DNA of 64,000 bases. It comes from Penium margaritaceum (lineage: Eukaryota; Streptophyta; Zygnematophyceae; Desmidiales; Peniaceae). The notes below the pieces were generated by a model. It was not told where the DNA came from and ran no database searches. It worked only from the letters and a program-made list of their open reading frames with translations. Location: contig SZWC01001606.1 in the NCBI GenBank assembly GCA_023375785.1, positions 133,251-197,250 of the forward strand, read 5' to 3'. Made by a program: the position numbers and the translations under genes. Positions 9,892 through 22,189 of this stretch are shown here, in pieces (within the stretch, counting starts at the first letter, position 1; each line of letters begins with the position of its first letter).

Positions 9892-10684
9892 GAGGAAGAG
9901 GCTCTTGCCACATGGTTTGCGGGGCAGAGGGCCCCACGACACACCACAATACGCAGTCCATCCACAACTTGACGCGAGGCGACGCGGCGGGCGCAACAGC
10001 CACTCTGGCTGCTGCGATGCAGTGTGCCGTGAGGAGGCGCGGTGGCGGTGGCGCCAGTGCTCCTGTACGCTGCACAGACAGCTCTCCCGATGGTTCACAA
10101 CCCCCGCATCTATCCCGGCGCACGCACGGGCCTCCCGGGGAACTACCAGCCGCCTCGGCCACTGCGCCTCGAACCGATACGAGGGCGGGGGAAAGGGTTA
10201 ATCGTGAGGGAGCAGAGGGTTAGGGACCGGGACGCGGCCTCAAGTAAGGACAGGCTCTGACGAAGGACAGGCTTCGTCAAATGAAAAGCGGCCACGCGTG
10301 AACAAAGGCAGCACGGTGGTTGCGACGAAGACCGAGGCAGCGCGAAAAAACGAGACCCGACAGGAAACATCCGAAGACGCAGCAAAGTGGCTTAGTCGCC
10401 GGGCAGACTTTGACCATGCGAGTGAGTCTCCCGGCAGCTCGCCACTCCCCCCCCCTCCACCCCCCCCCCCCCCCCCCCAAACTCCCATACCACGTGATAG
10501 GAAGAGGCATGCAGAAATGGAAGGCAGAGGTGTAGCGTCAGCAGGTCAGCGGAGGGGCGGGTGCATACGCAGAGACGAGCTTACGTGCACGGGATGAGGC
10601 GCAGGAGGAGGAGGATCGTCGCGAGCAGCGCATACGTGCCGCCATCGCTAGAGTCTGCTGCGCGGCGCGCGCGCTGCACTACAG
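9892..10684. other. Upstream region between two possibly divergent genes
   Basis: GC-rich DNA 5' of the GH28-like gene. It should hold that gene's 5' UTR and promoter, but I see no clear TATA box. A frame stays open on the minus strand upstream of 9891, so the true start could be earlier (10098). An imperfect 17-bp doublet (ggacaggctctgacgaa, then ggacaggcttcgtcaaa) lies at about 10246-10281. A C-rich run with a long homopolymer occupies about 10446-10480. Confidence 0.4.
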
Positions 10685-10852
10685 ACGAAGACGCCGGAAT
10701 TTGAGTGTCCGTTGATTGCTTTGCGTTTTGGTTCTCCTAGCTTGCTGAAGATGGTCGCTGGCAACAACGTCACCGCCGTAGGTATGGCGCTTCCGGCCGG
10801 CGCGCGTGGCATGACCTACCGCGCCTCGGCGTCTTGTGCGACGACAGGCTGG
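10685..10852 (+). CDS. Possible exon of an unrecognised host gene
   Basis: A 168-base, 56-codon open segment is flanked by a plausible acceptor (ctgcactacag, ending at 10684) and a strong donor (GGTAAGCGAG, GT at 10853). It keeps whole codons at both ends. The translation is balanced rather than low-complexity (ALRFGSPSLLKMVAGNNVTA in the middle). If 10751 is a start codon instead, the piece encodes a short Ala/Gly/Arg-rich leader that could be a targeting peptide. I do not recognise the family. It points away from the GH28-like gene. Confidence 0.3.
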
Positions 10853-11261
10853 GTAAGCGAGACGGGAGACTGTCCGACAGTATGCAGTCTGGGCAATGGA
10901 GAAGTGCTGCAGTCGAACACGAGTAATCGGTGTCGGGTTGAGGTGGGGCATTATGCGCATGCTCGGGGAGAGCCGGGAAGTCTGCGCGGCCGCGCCGCGG
11001 TGCCGGTCAAGTGGGGGCGAGGGGCGAGGTGGGACGACGGTATGGTTTTGTATTTCTTCCAGAGGGACCTCGTATTGTGTTGGAGGTCTTCGGAATTCGC
11101 TGGTGCAAGGAGCGGTGATGTGCCCTGTGAAGCCGCGCCGCGCGCGAGGGTCGAGGAACTTTCTCCACTGGTTCCGACTCGTGAACTCAAGGACGGGCTG
11201 CACACTCGAAGCGCTAGGTACCCCCTAGACGAGCCACTAGGACCTGGGATGGGACATCAGC
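10853..11261. other. GC-rich stretch, no gene recognised
   Basis: Open frames exist on both strands but show no family motif and overlap each other, as expected for GC-rich non-coding DNA. It could be intron or UTR of the possible gene to its left. Confidence 0.3.
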
Positions 11262-11538
11262 AAGCGAAGGGGCGTGGCAACCCGGTGGTTGTCAAGTTGC
11301 CCACGGGCAACCCGGCGCAACCCGTGGGACACGAGTGCGCAACGGTATGTTCCCATGGTCCCCCCTCGTCAAACCCCTCCTTCCCCCCCCCCCCCCCCCC
11401 CCNAAGCGAAGGGGCGTGGCAACCCGGTGGTTGTCAAGTTGCCCACGGGCAACCCGGCGCAACCCGTGGGACACGAGTGCGCAACGGTATGTTCCCATGG
11501 TCCCCCCTCGTCAAACCCCTCCTTCCCCCCCCCCCTTC
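11262..11538. other. Probable assembly duplication around N at 11403
   Basis: The block starting aagcgaaggggcgtggcaac at 11262 recurs at 11404 with an offset of 142, across a poly-C run and a single N. It probably reflects a contig join through a homopolymer. Confidence 0.85.
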
Positions 11539-11549
11539 CTCCGACTTTA

Positions 11550-11929
11550 GGGTGAGTTTGGATGGCACCACATTGTCGAACCACACGGTCTTTGTGGTCC
11601 CGGCGCCCTGTGGTGCAGCCCAGGTGGCTGTTTGGTTAACCAGTCGACCCAAATAAGGCCATTTGGAAGAGTTACAACTTGGATTGCAACGACCACAAAA
11701 TCCACAAGAATCTTCAACAAGCGCCACTCCGGAAAGCGAAGCATTTTCGAACGAGCATTTGGTAAAACTTTCAAATGTAGTAGTTGTAACAGTTTTAAGA
11801 GTTGTAACTCTTTCAAATGGCTTTATTTGGGTCGACTAGCTAACCAAACAGCCACTTGCGCTGCGCCACAGGGCGCCGGGACCACGCAGACCGTATGGTC
11901 CGACAATGTGGTGCCATCCAAACTGACCC
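11550..11929. mobile_element. Tourist-like MITE (PIF/Harbinger superfamily)
   Basis: A 380-bp element with terminal inverted repeats of about 125 bp. The left end reads GGGTGAGTTTGGATGGCACC and the right end, reversed, GGGTCAGTTTGGATGGCACC. TTA target duplications sit at 11547-11549 and 11930-11932. A TTA duplication and a GGG...GTTTGG terminus are the accepted signature of Tourist/PIF-Harbinger MITEs. It has no coding capacity. The whole element can fold into one long hairpin. The arms differ at roughly one base in ten by eye, so it is not very recent. Confidence 0.9.
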
Positions 11930-11932
11930 TTA

Positions 11933-12212
11933 GATGCCAGCCCCGACCCCCTCAATGACTAACCGGGTATCGACCCGTCGGAGTGATTCTTCCCTGAATG
12001 GCCCTAGTGCTTCTGGACTGAGCGGGGGAATGGGATGACGCGTGGAGGTCATGGCAGAATTGGCAACCTTCACTAGCTGGTGCGCTGTTTCTTGGAAGTC
12101 AATCGTCTGACAACGCAGTCTGACACTGGCCGCCTCCGAACCGGCCGGTGGCCACTTCAAATCGCAACACGAAGCGGCTGTACTGATGGAGGCGGGTGAC
12201 AAGCAAGAAAAT
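11933..12212. other. Short unannotated stretch
   Basis: No family motif or repeat was seen here. Base composition falls from mixed GC to AT-rich toward the right as the next element begins. Confidence 0.3.
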
Positions 12213-14233
12213 CAGGGACAATTACTTCATTAGGAACGAATGGAAATGTATATTATATTAAAGGATTGGACTCGCAACTTAATCCCCATACTGGTTCGTC
12301 ACAAAACTTATTGACAGTTAGTAGCCCCAGACTCCAAGAGGCCGCTCCAATTTTTTCCACCGACCACTTTGAAATCGACCTTCTGACCTCGAACTTATAC
12401 AGAAGATTTTTCCTAGTCCGAACATGTTCCACTGAAGAATTATCTGTCAAACAAATGCAACAAAAACTTTTTGCACGAACACAATCACTCACTCTAGGTC
12501 TATCTAATAAAAAAAATTGCCTCATCAGAAAAAAAATCACGCATCAATTCAAGTGCTATATATTTAAAAATTAAAATATACATATTACATTTTACTATAA
12601 GTCTAGGGGAAGTTTCAATGATTTTGTGGCTTCAAAGACATTTTATAAATAATCAAATCAAAGCATAACAAACATTTTCACTGATTTTATACGAATGAAA
12701 TCATTGGAGGAGACATGGACTTACATTTCAATTAAAATCATGTTTTCGCGCATTAATTAAAGTTAAAAAATAATTAAATGGTAAATTATATAGCAACATT
12801 CTATCTTTTCACATTGTAAAGGGTAATGTTTCTCTTCTAACGTTGTCTTCAACATGGATGCAGTTCAAAGATTTTTTTTCTTGTTTATAAAAACATCAAA
12901 TGAAATAAATAGTACAAAAAGTACCTAAAGGATAGCATTTTTGGGATTTTTCATTAAAATACCATTGTTATGGTTGTGAATTCAGGGTGAATGATGAAAT
13001 TCAAGTATTCCAAAACGTTTTGTACACATTCCTTTACAAAACAATCAACCCATGTAAATGTGTTTTTACGGATGGTTCAAGAATATTCAATATCCCAAAA
13101 TATGTGGTGGAATTTGAAAGTACGTTGTTAAGACCAAATGTAATGTTCTTCATGAAAAAGTACAATATTCGAACATCATGATGTGAGAGGCTTTTGTAAT
13201 AAATTCATTGTAATTTTCCATAAAATCAATTCATTTAAAAATCTTTCAAAACAAAAAATAAATTCATATTATAGTATTTCCATGAAAAACATTTCATACG
13301 GTCTTAAAATCCTGAAATTTAATTTAATTTCATGATTTTGGATATTAATATTATTAAACCATCCTTATAATAGTCTTCACAAGGGTTAAAAAGTTTCTCA
13401 AAGATATGAAACATAAAAAACAATTGCTAAAATGTTTCAATTTCATCATTTATCTAGAATTAATAACCATAAAAATGTTTTTTATGAAACTCAAATACAT
13501 TCTTTCATTAAGATAAACTTTTGCATTGTTTCTTCCTCCTTATGCTTGAATCAACATGAAAAAAAGCTTTGAACTTCCTCCACACTCAAAAAACATTAGA
13601 ACAGAAATGTTGATTTTTACAACATAAACGAATAGAATTATGTCCATTAATTTACTAGTCCATAATTCTTACCTTTTATGAAGGCACCAGTTTTTAATTT
13701 TTGGTGCCATGTCATGTCATGTTTATTACACTGATATTTATTCTAATAAATGTACTGAAAAAAATCTTTCTTTTATTTCATTCTTCATGCATTATTGTTT
13801 AAGCTACAAAATCATTGTGGCTTCTCCAAAAATCATAATAAAATTACAAATATTCTTCTTGTCATAATTTGTTTAATTTTTTATTTATTACCCTACTTTA
13901 TGCGTGATTCATTTTTTCTGATGGAGCAAAATGTATTATTAGATAAAACTAGATTGAGGTATGGTGTCTGTGCAAAACGATTTCCTACCATGATTTTGAC
14001 ATTTATGTCTTTATAGAACATGTTCGGACTAGGAAAAATCTTCTTTGTAAGTTCGAGGACAGAAGGTCAATTTCAACTTCGACGATGAAAACAAATTTAT
14101 AGCGGCCCCGCGGAGACTAGGGCTACTTACCGCAAATAATTTTTATAATGAACCAGTATCATTAATATATTGAGGGTCGGATCACCTAAGAAAATAAAGT
14201 TTCGTACTCGTCACTAACAAAGTAATTGACCCA
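12213..14233. mobile_element. AT-rich non-autonomous DNA element with about 335-bp inverted arms
   Basis: The left arm 12213-12546 is an inverted, diverged copy of the right arm 13898-14233. Matching landmarks include GGG(A/T)CAATTACTT at the tips, atactggttc, gtagcccNagNctcc, gaccttctgNcctcgaactta, gatttttcctagtccgaacatgtt and tcacgcat. The interior of about 1.35 kb is very AT-rich and carries no recognisable gene. The tip (ca)GGG could suggest hAT, but no matching target duplication is visible, so the superfamily is open. Open frames inside it are chance. Confidence 0.75.
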
Positions 14234-14319
14234 AAAAAGCATTCAAAGCAGTATAACCAAAACCCGATGAACATGGAAACAATAGGTGTCATTCCGCTTC
14301 AGTAAAAAAAATGCAAAAC

Positions 14320-14565
14320 ACTAAATCAAACTAGGGGGGTTTGCGTGTCGGGAAAAAAAAACAAAGAGCTCATCGCTTGATTGCGATTCTCGCGTGGGAG
14401 CGAGAATCGCGAGGGGGTGTACATGCCCCACCTCGCTTCGCTCAATGAGCGGCGCACGCCGCTGATACAGCATGGTGAAGGGAGTGGGCAGAGGAGACTT
14501 ATTTTTAAAGTCGCCGACTAGGGCATTCCTTACCCCCTCCATTTATGGGTATATAAGGTATTATG
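14320..14565 (+). repeat. Dispersed repeat, copy 1 (segment Q)
   Basis: It contains gattctcgcgtgggagcgag with a matching inverted arm, then acatgccccacctcgcttcg, then a tail ending gggcattccttaccccctcc. The same order recurs at 30596-30900. The inner palindrome (GATTCTCGCGTGGGAGCGAGAATC) is self-complementary apart from its centre. No coding content. It is probably a terminal part of a small DNA element. Confidence 0.65.
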
Positions 14566-15084
14566 CCCTATACCAGATGAAATTTAAAACTCAATTGTAG
14601 ATATTATTTATGATCACATGTGTGGTGAATTGACAACAAGGTCATTGATGTAAGCTAGCACAAAACATTTTGTAACCAATTATCACCAGCAAAGAGTTCA
14701 AAAATGATTGAGATGCTAAATTTTGCCCAAACAATGTTTTTGAAAGGATTCTTCATTTCTATGGTATCATGATTTTTTATTAATCCTAGCTAAAAAGCTT
14801 TCCTTTTGTATTGTAGATGGTTCTATATGAGGGTGATCGCTTTGGATGAGAAATGGAAAACATCTTTTGGAAGAATTTGAATAATAACATCTTGTGAACC
14901 TCGATTTGTTTCCTTCATATCCACATTATGTGTCTCGAATGTTCTCTTATGCATTATGTCCATTTGGTAGCATTTCTAATGAATGTTCAAAGTGATTGAT
15001 GACATCAGAATGTTGACGTTCAATCGCATACAACATTGACATGGTGCATTTTCTCACTGTCCATGGGTGAAATGTCAATATTCT
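14566..15084. other. AT-rich non-coding DNA
   Basis: No open frame of note, no motif and no internal repeat recognised. Confidence 0.4.
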
Positions 15085-15180
15085 TAGGTCCATGGGTAGG
15101 GGAGTCTTATTCTTCCGAATGCCAAGTAGGGCATACAAACAATCAAATTTTGTGGTTAATCCCTACATGTACCATTTAGT
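15085..15180 (-). repeat. Dispersed repeat, copy 1 (segment P, inverted)
   Basis: Read on the minus strand, gtatgccctacttggcattc followed by ggaagaataagactccccta matches the segment at 30195-30290, including flanking sequence about 45 bases further out. It carries a short module (ctaccc-N-gcNttc-N-aagaataagac) that is doubled in the other copy. Confidence 0.6.
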
Positions 15181-15650
15181 ATATTATGCTGTTATTCAAA
15201 TTAAGTTCATAAGAATTTCTCATCCATATCTTGATTCATGGTGTCTTTATGTTGGACTTGATTAAAAAATACAGTACATAACTAATGCAATGACTTTTAC
15301 TTAACTAATGCAATGCATACTTCTAAAACAAAAACAAATGAAAAAATCACACAATGAACCTAAATTTTCCGATACACATTTTACAAAATGATGAGGCATG
15401 CAACCAAAGTTCATTTCTTGACTCCCTTATGTGTCCTTATAAGGTGACCATCAAACCTTCAATCACCCATCAAATTTATTGTGATCAACTAGTCACATAA
15501 GTAGAAATGAGATGTTTAACACGGTAAACATGCTCTCATTTCTCCCTCCTTGCGAGAGACATTTTCATCAAGATATCCACCATTATCATCGAATCATATG
15601 AAATCTTCACCATGTGGGATCATGAAAGATTTTTTCAACTAATTAAGTAT
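15181..15650. other. AT-rich flank of Copia element A
   Basis: Nothing beyond AT-rich sequence is visible up to the LTR start. The last bases (aagtat) do not match the 3' flank, so no target duplication is preserved. Confidence 0.4.
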
Positions 15651-16116
15651 TGAAATATCAAACCTGACAAGCGCACCTAGATTAGTCCCTCTTGTTTGGG
15701 TTTTATCCTAGCCTAATTTCGTACTCGCCCCTCGTGTGACATACACCGACACGCTAATCACGCTCGTTGTTTGCTCGCTTCTTGTTGCCCTAGGGCCCCT
15801 TAGTTGCCCTGTGTGGTTCGCCACGCAGGATGGCGAACCTCTAGAGCCACCCACGGGATCCGATAGGGGTCCACGTAGCTCGCTCCGAAACTCTCATTCT
15901 TTCTAAAACACTCTAATTTTCTCATCTCGATCGCTTCTCGCTCTAATTCCTCGACGCTACAATTCTCCTCACATTGCTTGAGAGCCCTCCCTCCTCACAA
16001 CGCTTGAGAGCTCCTCCCCTTGACAAGTCGAGAGGGACTTTTAGCCCCGCGCCTAACTCCCGGCTCCACTCACCTCCTTCGTTCTCCTCCACCCCCATGC
16101 CTAAAGCCCCCCCTCA
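15651..16116 (+). repeat. 5' LTR of Copia A
   Basis: Starts TGAAATATCAAACC and ends AGCCCCCCCTCA. It aligns along its length with 29657-30123, sharing blocks such as cgggatccgataggggtcca and tcctccacccccacgcc-type sequence. No target-site duplication is visible. Confidence 0.9.
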
Positions 16117-16133
16117 TCGTACCCTGTTCAACA

Positions 16134-16145
16134 TGGCATCAAGCC
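16134..16145 (+). other. Primer-binding site of Copia A (initiator-Met type)
   Basis: tggcatcaagcc lies 17 bases after the LTR and resembles TGGTATCAGAGC, the usual complement of initiator-Met tRNA in plant Copia elements. The match is imperfect. Confidence 0.5.
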
Positions 16146-16988
16146 TGTGAACAGGCCTGTGGCCTCCCGCTCTCCCGCTTCCGCTTCTACCATTCCGCAG
16201 TCACCGCCGTAGCTCCTGCCTCCTCCGTTCGGCCTCATCATCCTCACCATTGTGCGGCCCTCCGCCTTCAACATCCTCGTTGTTCTCGCCTTCGTGCGGC
16301 CCCCAATCCTTGCCTTCCTTGCCCGTGGCCGCCCCCCTTGTCTTGCCGGTGACAACACGTCCTTGCCCCGTCTCCTCCAACCAGGTCTGCACCTCTTGGG
16401 GCTCCCAAGTCGTTCCTCTCCCCCCCTCCCCGTTTTTCCTGCTTTCTCGCTTCTCCGTCTTTGCCCTACGTTTTGCTCTTTTTTCTTTTCCTCCTCCTTT
16501 CTGTTTCCCTAACTCATCCCCTTGTTTGTTTTGTGCACATTTGTCTCCGTTCTTGCCTTGGCTCCGTGAGTTTGCCCTCGGCTCAGCCCTCTACCCCCGA
16601 CTCTCCACCCCTTGGCCTCGCCCCCTTGGCTCTCGGGTCCCGGCTCCTGGACCTCCCTGCCGCTAGCTAGGCCCTAGGTCCCGGGCTCTGGGCCCCTAGC
16701 TCTCGGCTCTAGGCCGCTTGCCCTAGGCTCTAGGTTCTGGGCTCTAAGCCCATCAAAACTCTCACCTCAAAACTCAAAACTCAGAACTCTGAACTCCGCA
16801 CTCTACACTCTAAGAGTTGCCCCCCCCACTATCGTTTCTCTTGCTCAGCTCACTAAGCTCGGGGCTTTCTGCCCCTCAAATGGCCGTTTGGCCTTTGCGG
16901 CTATATGGCCTTGCCTTTTGGCACTCTAGGATCCCCCTTAATAAGGTCTCGTCCCAGCTTGGTGTTTTCCTTTTCCGCTCCTCGTTCC

Positions 16989-17046
<58 letters not shown>

Positions 17047-17490
17047 CTTCTCTCTCTCTGATCTTTCCCTCTCTATTCTCTCTTCTCTCTACCCCCTATT
17101 CCTCTCTTACTCTCTCTCTGCTCTCTCTCTCTTTCTCTATCTCTCCCTCTCTCTCTTATTGCTCTCCCCATCCTCTTCCTCTACCCTTTCTACTCTCCTC
17201 TCTTTCTCTCTTTGCCCTCGTTGCTCCTCCCTCTCCTCTCCACCTTCCTCTCCCCACTCTCTCCTTCCCCTACCCCTCCTCCTTGCTCTCCCTCTCTCTC
17301 TCTCTTTCTCTCTCTCTTTTGCTCTCTCTCTTTTTCTCTCTCTCTCTCTGCACTCTCTGCTGTCTCTGCTCTCTGCTCACCCTCTCTCTCCGCCGTCCCC
17401 TTTCTTGTCTTAACTCTCTCCGCACTCTTCTCTTTCCCCTTCCCCCCTTCTCTCCCTCACAGCCTTTTCCCTCATCATGTCTTCCCTCCC

Positions 17491-17497
17491 TCCCCCC

Positions 17498-17534
<37 letters not shown>

Positions 17535-17622
17535 TACCCTACCTCTTTGCTCTCTCTACTTTCTTGGCTCTCTGCCTCCCTCTATTCTTTCTCCTCTCTC
17601 CTCTCTCCTCTCCCCTTTNTCC

Positions 17623-17663
<41 letters not shown>

Positions 17664-17747
17664 TACCCTACCTCTTTGCTCTCTCTACTTTCTTGGCTCT
17701 CTGCCTCCCTCTATTCTTTCTCCTCTCTCCTCTCTCCTCTCCCCTTT
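17491..17747. other. Probable assembly duplication around N at 17619
   Basis: Sequence around ccttaccctacctctttgct at 17532 recurs at 17661 (offset 129), with a single N between copies. Confidence 0.8.
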
Positions 17748-18085
17748 GCCCTACCTGCTCTTTCTCCCTCCTCTCTGTCCTCCCTCCCACTCCTTGCTCT
17801 TCTTCTTTCACTCTCACTTTCTCTCTCCTCTCTCTCTTTGATCTATTCCTATCTCTCCATCTTCTCTCTATCTCTTCCCCCTCCTCTCTCTCCCTCCCTA
17901 CCCCCTGCTCTCTTTCCCTTGTCCTCTCTTCTCTTACTCTCTACCCTCCCATCCTCCCTCCCTCCTCTCTCTCTCTCTCCCTTCCCCTGCTCTCTCCCCT
18001 CCTCTTTCCTCTTACTCTCTCCCCCTCCCATCCCCCCTACTCTCTCTCTTTGTCTATCTCTCTCTTTCACTATCTCTCTCTCTCC

Positions 18086-18128
<43 letters not shown>

Positions 18129-18827
18129 ACTATCTCTCTCTCCCCCTCCCTCTCTCTCTCTCCCTCCCACTCCCCTCTCTCTAGACTCTGTCCCTCTCTT
18201 CCTCCACTCTCTCCCTCCTCTTCCTTCATCTCCCTCTTCTCTCTGTCTTTCTCTCTCCCTCTTCTATCTCCCTCTCTCTCTCCCTCTCCCTCCCCCTTTC
18301 TCTCTCCCTGCTCCCTCTCTTCTCCCACCCTGCCCTATCTCTCCGCTCCTCTCTCCCTCATCCCTGTCTCCCTTTTATTCTCTCTCTCTCTTCTCACTCT
18401 CCCTCTCTCTCTCTGCTCTATTTTTCTCTCTCTCCCTCTCTCCTTCTTGAGTCCATTCTCCCTCCCTCTTCTCTATCTCTCTTCTCCCTTCCCCTGCTCT
18501 CTCCCCTCCCTTTCTCTTCTCTTTCTCTCCCCTCCCTCCCCTTTTCCCTCCTGTCCCTCTCTGTCTTTCCATCTCTCTCTCTCTTGATCTCTCTCGCCCT
18601 TCTCTCTCTCTCTCCTCTCCCTATCTCTGCTTTGTCTCTCTCCCTCGGCTCTCTCTCCCCTCTCCTTCCCTCTCTGCTCTCTCTCTCCTTCTCTCCCTCT
18701 CTCCCTCTTCCTTGCCATTTTCCCCTCTCTCTTCACTCTTTCCTTCCCCTTCCCCTTCACCCTCCCCCTTTCCTCTCTGCATCTTTTCTCTCCCATCCCA
18801 ACTCTCTCCTTCCTTTCCCTCTCTCTC

Positions 18828-18868
<41 letters not shown>

Positions 18869-19075
18869 CCTTCCTCCACACTGCCCTCCCAGCCCCCATG
18901 CCACCTCAACACGCAAGGCCTCGTCCTCACCTTCACTCCACAAGAGTTCTGACCACTCGCATCTATTCTTGTCCAGGCTCTGGCCTCGCTCCTTGCCCGG
19001 TCCTCAATCCACCCGGTTCCTGTGCTCCACTCTTGCCCTCCTCCCCCTCCTCTGCAGGAACTCTCCCTTCTTCCA

Positions 19076-19294
19076 NNNNNNNNNNNNNNNNNNNNNNNNN
19101 NNNNNNNNNNNNNNNNNNNNNNNNNNNNNNNNNNNNNNNNNNNNNNNNNNNNNNNNNNNNNNNNNNNNNNNNNNNNNNNNNNNNNNNNNNNNNNNNNNNN
19201 NNNNNNNNNNNNNNNNNNNNNNNNNNNNNNNNNNNNNNNNNNNNNNNNNNNNNNNNNNNNNNNNNNNNNNNNNNNNNNNNNNNNNNNNNNNNNN
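19076..19294. other. Assembly gap, 219 N
   Basis: A run of N within the pyrimidine-rich tract. Its true length is unknown. Confidence 0.99.
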
Positions 19295-20569
19295 CTCTCT
19301 CCTCTCTCTTTCTCTCCCACTCTCTCTCTCCCTCTTCCCCTCACCCCCTCCTCTTTCTTTTCCTGCCCTCCTATCTTCCCCCTCCCTCCTCTTGCCCCAC
19401 CACCATCTACCCCGCAACTAACCTCTCATCCTCTCGAACCTCGCCTCCCTCCTCCTCCCTTATCCTCTGCCCCCGCACCCTTTCCTTTGATTCATTGTGT
19501 TCCCCCCTCTTCCCCTTTTGGGTGCATCCTTTTTTTGTGTGCATCTTCTAGGTCTTCGATCTTGTGGGCGTGCGCTGCCGTTCGGGCTCCTCCATAATCG
19601 CAATTGTCGGGTGTTCCGCTCCGCCCTATCTTCGCGACCAAACTTCTTCTTCACCCCTCGATGAGCTCGTTCCTTTTCCCACGGTCTGCTCCCATGTCTT
19701 GGATATTTCAGATCCTCCTGCCTCTTCTTTCCTCTCTCACCGCGTATCTCTCTCTCTCCCTCCCTCTCCATCTCTGCTGCTCTCTACTCTCTCCCTCACC
19801 TCCCTTCCCACTTTTCCTACCTCTTTGTTGTTTTTGTCTAACCTTCCTCTGCTTGTGCTCTGCTCTCTCCTTTCTTCTCGTGCCACGTGTGCGCCCTCGG
19901 CGTGTCTTGTGCATGCTTGTTATTCGCTCGTACCCATGAGCCTTCCCTTCCGACACCTTTTGTCCATCTTTCCCCTCCATCCTTCTACCTGCCGCCCACT
20001 TGTTCTCTCTACCCCTTTCCCCCTCGGTGTTCCACTTTGCCCCTATGGTCTCCATCCTCTGTGCCTTGGGCGGCGGTTCCCAGTGTGCCCTCTCTTTGTG
20101 TGTGTTCGTTCTCCTCCACGCATCCTCTCCCTCCGCTGCCCTCGCTTGTCCATCGCACTTCGTCTTCCTCTCTCTCTTGCTCCCATTGTCCTTGCCCTTC
20201 CCCATCCTCCTCTTTCCACGCCTTCTCCCCCCCTCTGTCGCTTCTCCTTCGCTCTCTCTCTACCCCACCATGTCTCTTGTCTCCGTCACCCTCTTCCCTA
20301 TTTGTATATCTCTCCATCCCTCTCTCTCTCTCTCGCTCTCTCTCTCCTTCTCTCTCACCTTGCTCCCTCTCCTCTCCTTCCGTGCTCTATCCTTTTGCTC
20401 CCTTTCTCTCTGTGCTCATTTTTCTCCTCCCCCTCTTCCTCCTCCTTCCTTTCCTCCACCCTCCCACTGCTCCCTCCTCTTGTCTCTCTTGACTCTCTCT
20501 CTCCCTCCCTCTCTCCTTTGCTCTCTCTCTTCTACCCACCTCTCCCTCCGTTTCTCTCCCCTTCGCCCC

Positions 20570-20992
20570 TTGTCCCCCACTTCCCTATCAATCTCTCTTT
20601 TCCTCTTCCCTCCTCCCTTTCTCCCTTCTCTTCTTCTTTCCTACCCCCCGCTTACTCCCCCCTTCCCTCTTCTTCTTCTCGCCCATCTCTTCTCCTCTCT
20701 GCTCTTCCCCTCTCCTCTCTCCTTTCCCTCCCTTGCTCTATCTCTCCCTCCCTTTGCCTCCACGCTTGTGTCTACTCTTTNCCTTCGCCCCTTGTCCCCC
20801 ACTTCCCTATCAATCTCTCTTTTCCTCTTCCCTCCTCCCTTTCTCCCTTCTCTTCTTCTTTCCTACCCCCCGCTTACTCCCCCCTTCCCTCTTCTTCTTC
20901 TCGCCCATCTCTTCTCCTCTCTGCTCTTCCCCTCTCCTCTCTCCTTTCCCTCCCTTGCTCTATCTCTCCCTCCCTTTGCCTCCACGCTTGTG
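20570..20992. other. Probable assembly duplication around N at 20781
   Basis: The block starting ccttcgccccttgtccccca at 20570 recurs identically by eye at 20782 (offset 212) across a single N. Confidence 0.85.
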
Positions 20993-22189
20993 TCTACTCT
21001 TTCTTCCTCCTCTATCTCTCTTTCTCTTGCATCGGCTACCCTCTCTTCCGCTCCGTCTACTCCTTCGCCTCCATCATCACCGTTATTGCTCCATCGGCTC
21101 TTGCTCGGCGTCCGGCCTTGGTCCGTTGCACCGGTGGCCTCTCCCCCCGCTCCCAGCCTCTCCTCCTCATCGCGCCTCGCTGCCCCGTGGCGCTGCTCCA
21201 TCTCTCTCTGCTCGGTCATTCCCTCCGGCCACAGGGTCCACTCCCCTTGTTGCATTGGTCCTCCCCACTTCCATCGGTGCTCCGTGCCTCGGTTGTTCAT
21301 CGTCGCCACTCCTCCCCCTCTCCTTCCCTCGGCCTCCCCGCCTCCATCCATCTTCCCCCCTCTCCACTCTTCCCTCTTTCCTCTCTTCAGTTCTCCCCTC
21401 CTTTCTCTCTCCTCCCTTCCCCGCTCCTTCACGGCTCTCCCCTCTCTCCCCCCCTCTTCTCCTCCCTTTCCTCTCTCTCCCTTTCCTCCTCTCCGTTGCC
21501 CACGCCGATGCCGGCTTCTCTTTCCCTCATCTCCCCATCCTCCCTTCCCTTCCTCTCGACCCTATATCCTCCTCTCTCCATTTCTTCCTTCCTTCCTTTC
21601 ATCTTTGCCTCTGTTCCTCCCCCCCCCCTTCTCTCCCTCTTCCTCTATCTCCCCTCCCTCTCATTTTCCCCATCCCTTGGTCTTACCCTCCCCTCTCTTT
21701 CTCTCTCTCTCTCTCTCTCTCGTCCTCTCCATCTCTCTCCTTTCTTCCTCTTCTGTCCTCTCTTCCTTGTCTTTCCTTGTCCTCCTCTTCTCTCCGTCTC
21801 TCTCTCTCTTCCCTTCATCCTCATGTCTTTTCCCTCTTGCACCGTCCTCCTCTATCTCTCTCTCCTCCTCTCTCCTCTCCACCCTTCTTCTCTTTCCCCC
21901 GCTCTCCTTCCCTTCTTCATCTGTTGCCTTTGTCCTAATGCCCCCTCACGCCTCCGTTGTGTTCTCTCCTCTCTCGTTGTCTTCTCCACATTTCCTCTTT
22001 TGTCATCCATGCTTGCATACTTCTTGCTATTGATCCATGTTTTGCCCCCCAGTTCTCCCCTTGTGTTCTGTGTCCCGTACGTCATCCCGACCAGTCGGCA
22101 ATCTCGGCCTCTTTCACGGCCTTTTCTCTCCCGCTTCGCCCCCCCTTCCCTCCCCTTCCTAACGCACACCCCTAAATAGATATTCTTCA

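Noticed and set aside
16817-22179. Ser/Leu/Pro-rich open frames of up to 870 codons, and Arg/Glu/Gly-rich frames on the other strand
   Set aside because: They follow from a purine-free strand. They have no domain, no complex composition and overlap in several frames.
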